Below, in pieces: positions 34,225-47,428 of a stretch of 64,000 nucleotides of DNA. The DNA is taken from NCBI GenBank assembly GCA_948470475.1, contig OX419339.1:1040001-1104000 (forward strand), written 5' to 3'. The position numbers and the translations under genes are program-made. Origin of the DNA: Galaxea fascicularis. Its lineage: Eukaryota > Cnidaria > Anthozoa > Scleractinia > Euphylliidae. Position 1 is the first letter of the stretch, and each line of letters begins with the position of its first letter. The notes below the pieces were generated by a model. That model was not told the origin of the DNA, made no database searches, and saw nothing but the letters and a program-made list of their open reading frames with translations.

Positions 34225-37200
34225 AAATGAAGCATATTCTTGTCGAAACGGTTTGCATAAAAATTTACCTGTGATATATCTATATAGCAGCAGTCTAAAA
34301 AAGCTCTGGATTGAATGACTAGATGATTCGATATCTTATGTCGAACTTACAAAAATTTACCGTTCCTGCACATGTGATATTTACTGTTTTATTGATATGC
34401 TGAGACGTGTACATCTGCCTCTTTTTCCTTTTCTTCTTGCTGTGAAAACAATGTAATTGTGAATTAATTTGGCATAAGGTTAGCCCATGCTTTCTGCAAA
34501 CGGTTACAAATGTATAACAAAATTAGTTCATGTATTAAGAATCAACATTTTGCAGGAGCCAGTTATGTTTTGCGGTTTTGGGTTTTTTTTGTGCTGGCGG
34601 AAATCAATATCTACGGTTCAAGATGACTGAACTAATTTTAGAAACTAACTTTTGCGAATTTTTGTGTTAATCAAGCATTGTTCACTTACGATGAGCTAGT
34701 CAGTAGGCGTAAAATCTCAAGTTGCCGGTATAAAACTGGAAAGGTCTATTTAATTTATTGCATATTTCTGTAGCTATACTCGAGTTCCGCCTCTCACGGT
34801 GAGTGCGGGCTCATTTCACTAAACAACAGCTGGTAATCGAGCATAATATCACTGCTGGCTTTTTTTTATCAGTATTTAAACAATGGACAGTGTAAACTTC
34901 GCCCATTGATTGGTTTAGAAGAGTTTGTGATCGGATAGACGCATGAATGACGTCATGAGCTGCAAAAAGTCGACCCTATTCAGTACATGTAATTCAGGTC
35001 AGAAGAGGGATGAGAGAACATCTTTATAAGTGTGATGGCTTTTTTCCCTTTAATTTGAAGTAAGCCGCCAATCTTCTTGTACAGCGACGTCAATGCGTTG
35101 GCGAGCGTAGGATGTTACATTAACACTAACTGAGCTCAAGAAATAAGCTACCTAAATATGATGGGTCAAATATGTACGAATGCGTCACTGAGAAAATAAC
35201 CAATTTTTCTTAAAACGCGCTGGTTCATAAGTTATTTAGTCACAGCTTAACATTTCCACTTCGCCATTTCGAATTTTGTCCAAGAGAGAATCACTTATGG
35301 AAATATGTGATGTTTCGTATCCCGGTGGCCTTTCCTTGCTTCTAAATGAAATATGCTATTACAATTCTTATAAGACTGGTCACGCAAGAAGGTGAAGCTT
35401 ACCTTAAAAATAGCGAAATTCGTGTTCCAGAAATGGCGCGCGCATGCTGTGAGAAAAGAGGAAGCCCTTTTTATTTGATATATTGAAATTTTTCAATAAC
35501 TCTCTCAAAACCCGAACAAAGATTAATATGGCGCGCGCATCCTGAAGTTAAAATAAGCCAGTTAAAAATAACCTTTTTTAAAAATAACCTTTTATGGCCC
35601 ACGCAAGGGAAGATTTGATGACAAATGAACCGACAATAGAAATTTAAACCGGTGTCCCTATAATGAACAGTCTTACAGCTGTAAAAGTTCTTGTTGGGAC
35701 ATTGATTGAATCAAGTACTACTGCTATCCGTTCTTTAAAACTCTTGTCGCAAAATAAAAAAAAAATATGCCAGCCTTTTACTGTGGGCGGAATAGATCTC
35801 ATCACCAAATCAAAACTTGGCACCATATATAACACTTCGAGACTGAAGTAGAAACAGCCTATGCAAAACCTGCATAACACTAGCGCAAACTGATACGGCG
35901 TCTGTCGGACTATATAAAACTGCCTATGAAACTTGTGCAAATAAATAATATGGAGATTCTCCTCACTGGAAAAACTTTGACTAAGTCAAGTAACTTTGCA
36001 TAATACATAAAACAGAAAAAGTGTTCTTGGCACAGTTACATAAGACTGACTGATTGCAAAGTATAGAAGATCTAAACTTGTTTTAATTATCAAACTCGTC
36101 AACATACAAGTGTGCCCAAATATCGAACATTGCAAGCAATGTCAAACTTTTGCCTAAAATATAAGACTAGTCGAAGTGTTTATCACTCGAAACCAGATCA
36201 GAGAAACCTGTCACCACATATCCATCACCGACGTACATAAAACCTCTTACGAGAATCACAAAACTTGTCCCTATTTATAAAACTGTTGTCTTAGTATAAG
36301 CTTGACATAGTTGTGTGATCGGTCAGTGCGTCATAAGCGGGATGCAGGGGGACTCTGACGTGATGACGCAGTACTAATGGTAAACGTTTTAGCTCAGATA
36401 TGCAGATATGCAGTGTTTATCCTGAAAGAAAAATAGTTTAATCATTTGTCGATTTTAGTTTTACTTTTTCATGCCCTGTCTCTCCTGTCACACTGTTTAC
36501 TTATTTTTGTTTTTGAAACTTAATTTTTTCATGAAAGCAATAATGAACCACAAATGTGCTCATGAAGAGTATTTCTGTGCTCTGCAGTCGTAAAAAGCGT
36601 TGGGAGCTGTTTTTAGGCATTCCAAACGGCTAACTAGCATTAGTTTTCAATGTGTCGGGTGTTCTTATTGTTTAATATGTCTTTGTTAATATGCTTACTC
36701 AACAGACATTTTCAGACGTTTTGTTGAGTTTTATTCTAAAAATAATTGCAAGTGTGATGTACGCCCTGGACATAACTTATACGGGGAATATCAGTGTTGG
36801 CATGTAAGAACGCATAGCACGCATACGGACTAAGTACTGGCATGTATGCGGTGCGTATTCTTGATGGGCACGTGACGTCATAAAAACATAAAGCTACAAA
36901 GTAAACAGTTTCTTGAGTTTTTACCTTTATCACGTAAAAGACATATTGGAGCTCAGTAACTTGCTTTGTTTTTCGCAGCACGTGATATAACTGAGATACA
37001 GCTGAAGTACACCAGCATGGTGTCTACATACTAAACTATTTTATTTTCGGTAATATATACAGAGACTTTGACGTTGTTTACTGAAAATTCTTCTGCAATA
37101 CGTCATTTTTTTCTGTCGATTTATTGAATGGTTGGTGATTTAAGAATACAGTTGTTTTTCCGTGTATGTGTGTATTGTGAATCCTGTCATAAGTACATAC

Positions 37201-40200
37201 GAGCTGACTGATATAGCGTGGCACACCCTGGCATGTACTGATGTGTATGCAGAACCATACCATAGAAAATACAGCCAATCACAAGGCAGGAAAGCCGTGA
37301 ATATTCGTCGGTATTCCACCACCCTTCCCATCATGCACCGCAGTGATTGAGTAGTGCTGTGTGGTTTCTTTGGCTTGGAATAAAATGGTCATGCAACGCT
37401 TTCTCGTGATATACCATGGAATAGCCCACTTATCACTTGTTCCCGGGCACACTAGCCTAAAGGCTCGTGTGTATACGACGGAAAATACAAATGACTCGCG
37501 GCATATTCCACGGTCCACTCGAAAGCATTGCATAACTAGTATTTCCTATCTGTATTCCTTGATTGACATGCGATAGAATCTTCAGTATTCTCCGAGTTTT
37601 CAATACACGAGCAAAACATTTACTGATTGTACTGTAACTAACTCCACTCTCATTGGTTTGTAACTAAGGCTCTGAAATGTCACTCGGTCTGTCATCTAGG
37701 TCTTGTTCTCAAACCTCAACGCAGTCAGTGGCAATAACAACTGTTGCACTAAAAGAGTAATTGAGTCCTCTTCTGTGGAGTTCAATTTAACTAGAGCCAA
37801 TCCTCACGAAAACAGGAAATTCCCACCCATCAGTCACCTTGCGCAAACTTCACAACGAAACCACAAGTTGTTGTGATTAAAGAGCACCTACCTTTTAATC
37901 CTCTTAGTTGAACAAGAGCCAATTTCCAATGTTAATCGCTAAAAATAAAATAAAACAACTTTAAATTTTGTGGGTCGGTAGCAAACGCTAAAGAAGGTGT
38001 TGATGGACGCCCGAGATCTTAGTGCAAACAATGAATGAGCCTGCTCGTGTTTTGTTTTTCTTCGTATGAGGACGCCGGCCAAGTAATTGTGATAGCAAAC
38101 CGGCCGAGGCCGAGGCCGAGGATGGATATATGTTTTGAACTTATTTTGAAAGGTTAGCTGATATTAGCTGATATCATATCCTAATATTGAGACTGTGATC
38201 CCTTGTAAGGGTATAGCCGTGAAATGAACTTTTCAAACCGGCAATGCAACTTGTTTTTTAAATAACCATTCATCTAAGAATGTCGGCAAGACATGAATAA
38301 AAACCAAGGTCTTTAAATACATTAAGCTGTTCTTTAAACAGTCCAGTCCCCGGCTATGATGAAAACAAATCATAATCAGTATTTAGAATCCTTTCGAAGC
38401 TTTCACGTTTCACGTATACATCAATGATCTTCCAAACGCCTCTAGATTAACACAGCCTTTGCTTTTTGCTGATGATACCAGTATTTTCTACTCTCATTCA
38501 GACTCAAACAGGTTACCGGCAATCTGTACTTAATGACGAGCTACGCGATTTGCTGTTTGGTTGAAATGTAATAAGCTCTCGGTTAATCTAAAAAAAAACA
38601 ATTACATTATCTTTAATCTAGACAGAAGAAACTTAACTATAATTTCACCCTTTTCTTTGGAAATCAGTCCCTGAACCAATTCAACAAGACCAAATTCTTG
38701 TCTATGTTGATGAACACCTAACCTGGAAGTATTACATCAGCTTTATATGTTAACATATCTCTAAGTCTGTGGGTATCATATCCAGGTCTCGATTTTCCTT
38801 ATCCTCAAAAAGAAAACTAACTTTGTAGTACGCGGTAATTTTTCCCTACATTACTTACTGTAACTCCACCTGGTCGTCCACATATGTGTCTAATCTAAAT
38901 AGAATATTTTACTTGCAAAAGCGCGTTATGCGAGTCATTAGCAATTCAGATTATGAAGCACACTCCATTCCCTTATTTGCTAAATTGGGTATCTTAGACA
39001 TTTTTCAAGTCAACTCATTTCAAGTAGCTAAATTTATGTTTTATTATCGTAATCAATTATTACCTCCAATGTTTCTTAATTTTTTTTTAACAAGTAGCGA
39101 AGTGCGCATGGCACTAGAACGGCCAACCGCTATCGATCGCATCCTTGTCGCACAAATCTTAAGCAATTTACAATCCTTTACGAAGGTCCCAAAATCTGGA
39201 ACCCTCTAGTTTAGAACTCATTAGAAGTTACTTGCATTGTTTGTACTGTCAGTATTTAATAACCCCATGATATGACTTTTGATTCGCAACAGTGTACTTT
39301 GGACAACAAAGCAAAGAAACTATCATCGAACTGAACACGTACACGTGTAATCTGGTCTTAAGTGTTTCAGTTTGAATGTGTCTACCAAGTCTAACCCACG
39401 CACACGCTATTATCGTCATTAACCATACTGACCGGATCAGCCCGCACGTTTGGCTGCTTTTCCCTGAAACAATGACGCGAAGTTTCCTTTCCGTCCGGAC
39501 TTTGAGATTAGGCAAAACGTCCGCCTACATAATTTTCAGCTTCAGCTTTTTTATTAAACTATTTGTCTACAAATGTTTTCAGTGCTGCGTTTTGTGATCA
39601 ATTGGTCGTTATAGCAGCAACATGGCCAAGGTTATGCTGTTCAGACTTGTAACTAATTCCTACTTAGACTTTATCAACGGACTGTTGTGAAAACCGTGAC
39701 ATTCAAAGAATTTTTTGTAAATACAAATTTTCAGTGTTTCTTTACAATGTGGCTTCAGCGAGGTCGAAATTGCTTAAAAACGTTAAAGGTCAGGACATTC
39801 TTGCGGGTTATTGACGAAAGTTTTGTTTTATCAAACAAAACAAAAAGCTAGAACTCAATCGAATTTATACTTTATATTTTTTCTTACTTTCGGTTTGGGG
39901 GTGCGTTTCTCTACGAAAGAAACAAAAGTAATCATATGCGAAATTAACACCTGATTAAAGAAACTTAATAGCGATCTTGGATGATAATGTTGTTTTTGCT
40001 ATCAGCCTTGTTACAAGTGAAGCGAATATACAGATACACTGGCTTTTTCATGCAAATATTACATTTTGTTTCCATGCCGCCTATTTTAATCGAGCAATTT
40101 GTTGGCCTTAATATTTAAAATCATTTCATTGCCATCAGCGAGGTGCTAATGTGTTTTTTTCGCTGTCCAACTTAATTATTTTCAATTTATTACAATGACT

Positions 40201-41070
40201 TTGAAAAAAAATACCCACGTATTTAGTCGTTATTTGCAATATACAAACAGCGTTTTCACATTTAGAAATGGAATTTTTTTCTGTTTTGAACCGCTGACGT
40301 CAAACGATCTGACCACACAGAGCGACTTAACAATATTGACCTTGTGGTGAGTGACAGAATAATTTTTTTTTTTTGAAACAAAGCACTGAATTTTCTCGAA
40401 GGGTTTAGTCGAGCAATCTTCTACAATCACTTTAACAATTTGTTCTTGGAGGCCACCGTTCTTTGAAATCCAAATAATCAACGCGCAGATGTAAACAAAT
40501 TTCTTCCTAAAATAGAACTTTCTTTGTATTTATAATGAAATTTTATTCTTTGCCGAGGGCACACTTTAGGGTATTTTAACGGGAATAAAAGAAATACCCG
40601 AGATATCAATAAACCTCTTATTTGACGAGCCGGAAAGAAGCAACGGTTTGACGTCATTGCAGAGATGATTGACACACGTAAAGACGTGAATTGAAGTTCA
40701 ACCATTGTGTGTATCTTCGCTCGTGACAGAAACATCGCAAATAAGCATAAACCAAGAAGGACAGACCTTCTCTATCTCGTTATCCAAGCAAGGAAGGCAC
40801 GTTTCTCAACGTTTTCGGCATTTTCGTTGATTTTCTCAACGCCAGGGTTACTTGGCTAAATCTGGATAAAAATGATGGACAAGGTTTGATAACCTCTCAA
40901 AAATAGCATATGTTCATTGGATTGAGTTTCCCAGCAGCATTTCTGCTAAGTCACATCAACAAAGGTACTGACCTTTAATAACATTCAGAGTTGGACGCAG
41001 ACGACGGAGAGCTGGCTGGCTGCAAAACACGACAAAAACAGAGAAAATCCCGATCCCTCAGATTGGAAAA
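34225..41070. other. Long gene-poor stretch
   Basis: Apart from the reverse transcriptase remnant at 38405-39210 no gene was recognised. The block at 35640-36320 has loosely repeated (C)ATATAAAACT and TGCATAACA phrases. The block at 36730-37560 carries repeated GCATGTA and GTGTATGC phrases, with several overlapping but unconvincing short frames on both strands. Short GGCGCGCGCAT copies lie at 35444 and 35530. Confidence 0.4.
38405..39210 (+). pseudogene. Degenerate non-LTR reverse transcriptase remnant
   Basis: At 38415-38515 a broken frame encodes YINDLPNASRL and FADDTSIFYSHSD, the palm segment around the catalytic FADD motif of LINE reverse transcriptases. From 38886 to 39209 an open frame carries the typical downstream tail (FYLQKRVMRVI, then ANSI-like LFAKLGILDIFQVN and VAKFMFYY). 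Between them are stops and frameshifts. It is a 5'-truncated, inactive LINE copy of jockey/CR1-like type. Confidence 0.75.
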
Positions 41071-41856
41071 ATGGTTTCTGTTCTACCACAGTTGTCGCGA
41101 ATACCTGAAAACGGTGTTCATTCAGTGATTTCACCTCCACAACGGAACAGTTTTCGTCCCAAGAAAAAACTGACAAGAGTTGTGAACGGGGTTAATAATC
41201 AGTACATATTAAGACAGTTTTCTATTCCGCCTCAACTCTTTTGGACGTCGAAAACGAATTCGACAAAACCGCACAATTTCACTATTCCAAGAATAGTCAT
41301 AGACAAAGCAGAGGATGAACAGCTTTGGAATTGTGCAAACGCGCCGAGAAGACGTTTATCTGGTTATACAAGACCTGGACAGAACTGTAATACGAAGTTA
41401 CTTCACCCTTCATACACGGCCTATGCGGCAGTGGCTGCGAATGACCCAGCTGCTCTTAAAAATATTATTTTATCGGGGACTGTAAATATTGATCAACTGA
41501 GCTCGAATGGAGCTTCGGCTCTGCATGAAGCTGCTTACGATGGAAAGGTTAGTTGTGTGATCGCTTTGCTTCAGTATGGGGCTGATGTAAATATTGAGGA
41601 CGCCGAAGGATGGACACCGCTTCACGCCGCTGTTTGCGGTCAAAGTACACAGTGCACGGAACTTCTTATTCGACGCGGCGCGAATGTGAGAGCGAAAACT
41701 GACGATGGCCTTATGCCACTAGCAATTGCAATGCAGCAAAAGGATACAGAAATGATCAAACTGTTGACTTTATTTTCCAACCAGACAAGGATAACAGACA
41801 GACCAAAGCGTTCTTACAAGCAGGCAAAAGACTCTTTTGCTCCCATATTTGTTTAG
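41071..41856 (+). CDS. Single-exon ankyrin-repeat protein, PPP1R27-like
   Basis: A 261-residue open frame. The N-terminal 110 residues are basic and low in recognisable motifs. Residues about 115-235 form three ankyrin repeats and a partial fourth: a weak first one (YTAYAAVAANDPAALKNIIL), then GASALHEAAYDGKVSCVIAL with LQYGADVN, GWTPLHAAVCGQSTQCTELL with IRRGANV, and DGLMPLAIAMQQKDTEMIKL. The SALHEA/YGADV/GWTPLH pattern is like the small protein phosphatase 1 regulators of the PPP1R27/PPP1R16/MYPT group, which bind PP1 through an RVxF motif. No clear RVxF motif was seen, so the regulator role is only a suggestion. It appears intronless, and the ATG at 41071 is the first in frame. Confidence 0.8.
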   Translation: MVSVLPQLSRIPENGVHSVISPPQRNSFRPKKKLTRVVNGVNNQYILRQFSIPPQLFWTSKTNSTKPHNFTIPRIVIDKAEDEQLWNCANAPRRRLSGYTRPGQNCNTKLLHPSYTAYAAVAANDPAALKNIILSGTVNIDQLSSNGASALHEAAYDGKVSCVIALLQYGADVNIEDAEGWTPLHAAVCGQSTQCTELLIRRGANVRAKTDDGLMPLAIAMQQKDTEMIKLLTLFSNQTRITDRPKRSYKQAKDSFAPIFV

Positions 41857-42955
41857 CTCTGCAGTCGCGTGGGTTATCATTTTGCGAGTGGCTCCTCAAA
41901 ATTAAATATGCGCTGTTGAGCCGGAACATTTTTAAAAGTGACAAAAATTCCGTTTGACGCACAAGCACTTCCTCAGCATTGCTTCAATTGTTTCCTTTAC
42001 TGCCAGTAAATGGAAAAATAATGGTATTTGATGCATTAAAAATAGAAAAGCGTGAGTGTTTTAGCGGCGATAAAGTTGACCGTTGTACGTCACATGAGAC
42101 TCCGCAATTTTCGCCGTCATGCCTTCTATTCGCGGTCACCTGACTGACCAGAGCTTGTTCAGAAAACTTTATAGTTGAGTGTGCTTTATTTATCTGCTTG
42201 CGCAGCTTTATCGTAAAAAACTCTAAAAATCACCTGAGTAAAATTTCAGAGTAAAAATTGAGAAAATAAAGGAATTATCAAGAGTAACTCCTGTTTATAT
42301 TTAGATCTTCTGACTACGCTGTTGTGTGGGACGAAATATTTCTGTTGACACAAAACAGGAAATATATGCTTAGTTTTATTTACAGCTGCAAAAAATGTAC
42401 TGTTATCAAAGAATATTTTCGTATTTTGAAAAGCTGTTTCCAAGCAAAACAAAGAAATGCGTTACTTAACGCATTTTCAAACTGTTTTTTTTTCCTATAA
42501 CATGCATACTGGTTACTAAGTGTGGTGTTCAAAGTTTTGCCACTAGCCTTGCCCTTCGCGGGTGTTGCTATGTCACGTCTGGTATAATTCTCAGCTGAAT
42601 TCCCCTGGAAAGGCAGCTTTTGTGCAGATTCTCTCTCTTGATAGTAATATATAACTTCCTATGTCAGCTAAGAGAATAAAATCAAATGAAGTATGATCTT
42701 CGCAGTTGTGAACGCAATTTGTGCAATTGCGTAAGAGAATTTAGTAAAATCTAACTAGTGGTCTATTATCAATGCTGCGTTCTGATTGGTTGAGCTACTG
42801 GTAGGCTATTTGTTATAGCCCACTAGTAGCGAAAAGCGCCGGCTTTGAAAACCAAAACAGTGCGGCTGAATCGCGTTTTGCTGAAGTTTCGGACAAGTAT
42901 TTGAGCTCATTATTACATGAATCTATACCTTCGGCCTCATGGGCTATTGACTCAG

Positions 42956-42989
<34 letters not shown>

Positions 42990-45900
42990 GTACTCCATCA
43001 GAAATGATATCCCAAATAGATGATGTCTGAAAAGATATGGACTTTTTAATGAAGAGCGGATCAACTTGAATGTTTCGGTCTTGCTGCTCTTGTTTATATA
43101 TTTCATCTCAAATGATACGATTTTCGATTTACTGTATTTAAAACAACAAGCGACCAACAAAAACCCTTTTTTCGCACCAGGCGAGCTATGCAAATGCAAA
43201 TATCTTTTTAAAGCACTTTTCAAGGAGTGAGGACTTTTTAAGAACTCAACTTAAAGTATCGAGCTCTATTATCTTGAAGTAAACCAACGGAAATGAAATA
43301 CAAACAAATAGAAATACACCGATCAGATGATATACCTTGAGCAAAACCTTGCAGCTGAACCAAATGATTGTCGTGACCATTCGCACGAAGTCACTATTGT
43401 ACGTGTTGGTTCGGCGACTGACCCTCGACCTCGCAACATATTTTTAGTGCAAGATACTTTCCACGTGTTTCTGTGCAACGCCTGTTCGCCAAAAATAATA
43501 GTTATTGATATAAAAGCGCGATCAACTAAGCTATCTGAGTCAGTAACAGTCATTTGGGGCCCAAGGGGTGTAAAAGGTTATCAATTTAATAACGAAACTG
43601 CCACCAAATTGCTACTGGTGCACGTATGTTACTCCTAACAACATGCCTATGAATTGAGATTTTAAACACACAGCCGATTCAAGTATCAAGTAACCAAACG
43701 TTTTCAGGTCAAACTGGAAAAAACGATCATTGGTGATAAACAGGGGTCACATCATATCATGTAAACTCACGTTCTTTTGAACAACAAATCAGCAGGCAAG
43801 AGGTTCAGTTAACACAGATCATTGATTATTGCTTGATATTATTCAGTTGGGTATCAGAGTTTCAACTGATAATTAAAAACCAATACAAATTTGTTTTTAA
43901 AGGAGAAGACAAAACTGTAAAAGTGTGCTCAGCTTGGAAACCGTTTCGCCTCTGTCTCTATTGGCTCCAAAAACCCACTCACTCGATTTGATTTTATGGC
44001 ATATAACTCACAAGGCTGACTAAAGATGACTCAGTTAAAACTGCGGTTACATTGAGATTCTGTGGGTGGCATATTATTGTTCCTTGCTGCACCATATTCT
44101 AGATTCCTCAACTTTCTCGCAGGTATAATGTTTTTACGATCGTGCCATTCCGTGCTATGGAAGTGCGTTTCTCGAAACCCCCGAAATTTCGGGTGCCATA
44201 ATTTCCTACGTATCTTAAAAAGGGAAACGTTTCCAGGCATGAAATAAATTTTGCAACAAAGTTTCTCTTTCGTATCTTGAAATCATAGTAAAAGAAAAAC
44301 TTTTCAGTAGAAGCGAATCGCAGTTTTAGAAATGGCTTTCCAGGCCCGAAACGTTGTCGGGACTTTCGAGAAACGGGCCCCTGATTACAACAAGAACCGA
44401 AGAAGACGGAGAATAGTGAATGATCAGCATCTCGGACAAAATTCACGGTTGCCTGATTCGTAAAGCATTCCGTTTCAAGGCCAACTGAAATGAAATGTTG
44501 CCAAGTCTGTCCAGTAATTAATGCACAGATAATTAAAAAGACATCAAGAAGAAACATTCGTACGTTGACCTGCAAAATTTCACCTTTGTAAACAAACTAG
44601 CTGTTATATTGCCCGAGGCTACGAATAGACCTTAATTATTGACAATATCTGACCAACTAACAATATCCAACAAGGGTCTTGCGTTATCACTGATAATTAA
44701 CCCTTCCTTTGAAACAATAACGTAAATACTAGATCGTTGAAGAAAACAAAACAGCCCTGAACTGTTCAAAATGGGACGTGCGCCTCCCGAGATAACTTGC
44801 GCAACTCCCTCATCTCAAAGCTGCCTTACTTGAATCAGTCTTTGTTATGGCTCACAGATAAGGTGCGTTGAAAAATATACGTATAACGCTAACGCCTTCC
44901 TTCACACAAAACGTTTTGGGTTTCCGAACTAAAGATTCTGTGAGTGAAATTTTAAGCATTCTTCGTGTTCACACCAATTTATTGAAATTTACCTTGTTTG
45001 TCATGACCTTACTTCCATTGCGGAAAGGACATGAATGTGATTGGCTTTGTTTTTGTTTCCCGGAGACTCACCCTCAAGCTCATTTTACCGAATAAAGCGT
45101 ATACAACCTATTTACCCTTAACTATTTACCCTATCAAGTCATTCATGCGCTTGCGCAATGAGTGCGTTGTTATGGTACTTCGTAGAATGATGTCACTACT
45201 CGGAAGGCGCCGGTAGGATTTCGGATTGTAAAATACACAATCCGTCGAAGTGATAATTAAGAATTGGTATCCAGGCTTACGAGCTTCATTCGCCGAGAGA
45301 ACTTTTGCATCATCCCTTTGAGTTCACAAATCCCGGTATTTGTTTACTTAATTGGCTCATGGCGGCAAGTTTGATTTAACTATGACGATAACTCTAGATC
45401 TTTTCGGTACAAGAGTTCAATCGTTTCAAAACAACAATTTTAGCAATGCTTTGAAAAACTCCATCACCACTTTGGAGTTGCCAGCAACTCACGTGTGCAG
45501 TTGGCAAGTGACCCTGAAGTTAAATGAAAAATTAATTAAAATCTGAATAACATTGAGATGTGTGACACAAAATGCATTTATTGATTGATGAACGCACGGT
45601 AAAATTTCAATGACAGACTGCAATGCAATGGACTACGTGCTTTAACTCAAAACGATCTTCAATTTTGGTATGGTCCTTTCAACTTTCACACGGAATATTC
45701 GTATCCACACAACTTCATCTGTATCAAATTGACCTTATGTCGTGTCGCGACGACTTTGAATCCGAAACGGACCCTACAAACGCGCGACTGATTATGATAA
45801 TCGGGCGGGAAGGGGGAGGGGGAGGGAGGGCCATGTTGCAGCTTTCGTGAGGTCTTGCGTGATTGGCTTGCAACCCTTCAGGTGAACGGCAAAATAACAA

Positions 45901-46588
45901 ACAACAGAAACAATAGGCCGTAGCCCTAAAACAACACGATCTCTACCAATGAAATTTAGAGCTTACGGGAGCTGCAAGTGCACATTAAGCAGTTGCGTTA
46001 CGCTGGAAATAGTTAAAATTGTGCGCGAGGAAGAAGCGCGCGAGGAGGAGTGCACGTTCCTGTTCTTTGTTCCGTTACGCACGCAACGCTCCTCCACATT
46101 AGTCAAAGGCACAAAGGCACTTGGATGAGTTTCGAAAGTTCTGACGAACTTTCGATTTCAATGTTGGTGTTAGAGAAATATTTCTTCCACAAGTATGATG
46201 GCATTTATTTACAATTTCCATAATTTTTCATTCATGACAGCGGTGCTTGGAATGATTTAAAAGCACCAATGCAAGCACTAAGTAAATAAATGGTCTCGCA
46301 GAACACCAGACACGTTTATGAAACACTAAAACCTTCCTCAATCAAGTGTGTGGATTTAATGACAAGAGTACTGTGCAGAGGAATTACTCAATGCCATTCA
46401 CTGAAATAATTCAATGTTTATGATTCTAGGGATGCATGCTCCACACACTGTAATGTAGTTGTGCAGGTTGTCCGGTGCAATTTCCCCTGCTCCGCAAGTC
46501 TCACAGCCCAGGACTGCAACCGTGATGTGCAGCGTGTTTCACAATCGTTCAGTGAGATATAAGACGAACGGAGCCCGGCGATTTGGTC
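41857..46588. other. Intergenic stretch, no gene supported
   Basis: At 42690-42735 there is a SINE body fragment (ATCTTCGCAGTTGTGAACGC). At 44330-44385 there is a copy of a GGCCCGAAACGTTGTCGGGA/CTTTCGAGAAACGGGCCC motif that also occurs near 7573-7615. A minus-strand frame at 44575-44400 starts with a hydrophobic leader but runs into that repeat. At 46459-46588 the sequence is just downstream of the GTPase stop. Confidence 0.4.
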
Positions 46589-47250
46589 TCAGTAACGCAA
46601 TACCGCCTTTAAAATACTGCCACTTCGCGAAAAAGGTTTCTTCTCTGGACAGAGTTTATCCAGAAGCTTGTGAAATATTACAGCTACGTTAAGATTAAAC
46701 CTGGCCGATGTCGCGAGCCATATGCAGTTCCACTTGGACTCCAAGAAATCAGATGAGCTGATTTTATAGCCATTCGTATTGAAAAAAATTGGCTCGGATA
46801 AGTTAGGAAGGTCGGCTTTATTGGACACAATAATGACAGGAATCCCTTGATTGTTATCGCGTCCATAACGCTTGATTTCCTCCATGTACCTCTCAAGCTT
46901 TGCAAAGGATTCGGGTCTGTCTAAAGAATACACCAAAACCGCAGCATCGGCTTTTTGGATCGCTACTTTTCTCATGGCTGGAAATTCGTATGTTCCTGAC
47001 GTATCAATGATATGAAGCTCGTAATCTTTACCTCTGTGAGCCATCTGCGTCACGAGGAAATCTTCCACTGTTGGTATATGTTCTTGCGTGTAGCTTCCAT
47101 CTACAAGACCTCGAACAATCGAGCTTTTCCCCACCCCAGAATCTCCGAAAACAGCTATAGTAAAAGTCATCAAACTTTCAACTTCGTCGGAAAAGCCAGC
47201 TTTCTCCAAACCAATTTTCTTCTTTCGTAATAAACGCCGTATGTTTGTCG
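46589..47250 (-). CDS. Ras-like small GTPase, CAAX-less, 5' end split by a LINE
   Basis: A GTP-binding switch protein. The G motifs are complete: P-loop GDSGVGKS, effector T in PTVED, DTSGTYEFPAM (the DTSG/FPAM form of the RASD/DIRAS branch instead of Ras DTAGQ), NKAD, and TSAR. The C-terminus ends SILKAVLRY with no CAAX box, so no prenylation is expected. An open frame reaches 47428, but bases 47251-47428 belong to the 5' untranslated region of a LINE inserted here. The first 59 or so codons of that frame are therefore LINE antisense. Before insertion the frame continued at 53180 to an ATG at 53192. In the present allele the next Met is at 47170, directly before the first G strand (MTFTIAVFG), and would give a 193-residue protein that keeps the whole G domain. 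The paralogue is at 57521-58159. Confidence 0.85.
47241..47250. repeat. LINE target-site duplication, left copy
   Basis: ATGTTTGTCG directly precedes the LINE 5' end and is repeated at 53170-53179 directly after the second poly-A tract. Confidence 0.85.
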
Positions 47251-47428
47251 TTTGTTTTTGGGGACTGGACCGACTGTCATGGCGCCCACACACGCCTTTT
47301 AACACTTGCCAAAGAAATGGTTTTTCTACGCCTAAACCCTCCTCGATAGAACATGACGAATAGTGCAACGAATGTATAAGAACGGTTTCGAGCGTTATCA
47401 ACAGAACAAATAGCGTCGTCGAGGACAA

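Noticed and set aside
43323..43638. Overlapping frames on both strands near 43330-43640
   Set aside because: No domain, no splice signals that lead to another exon, and codon content looks like non-coding DNA.
44400..44575. A minus-strand secreted-protein first exon (MFLLDVFLIICALITG leader)
   Set aside because: The frame runs directly into a dispersed GGGCCCGTTTCTCGAAAG repeat with no convincing splice donor, and no continuation was found.
47168..47190. AAACTTTCAACTTCGTCGG as a possible target duplication for the first A-tract (AAACTTTTGAATCTATCGG at 52896)
   Set aside because: Only about two thirds of the bases agree and it would lie inside GTPase coding sequence. ATGTTTGTCG is exact and fits the second A-tract and the 5' end.
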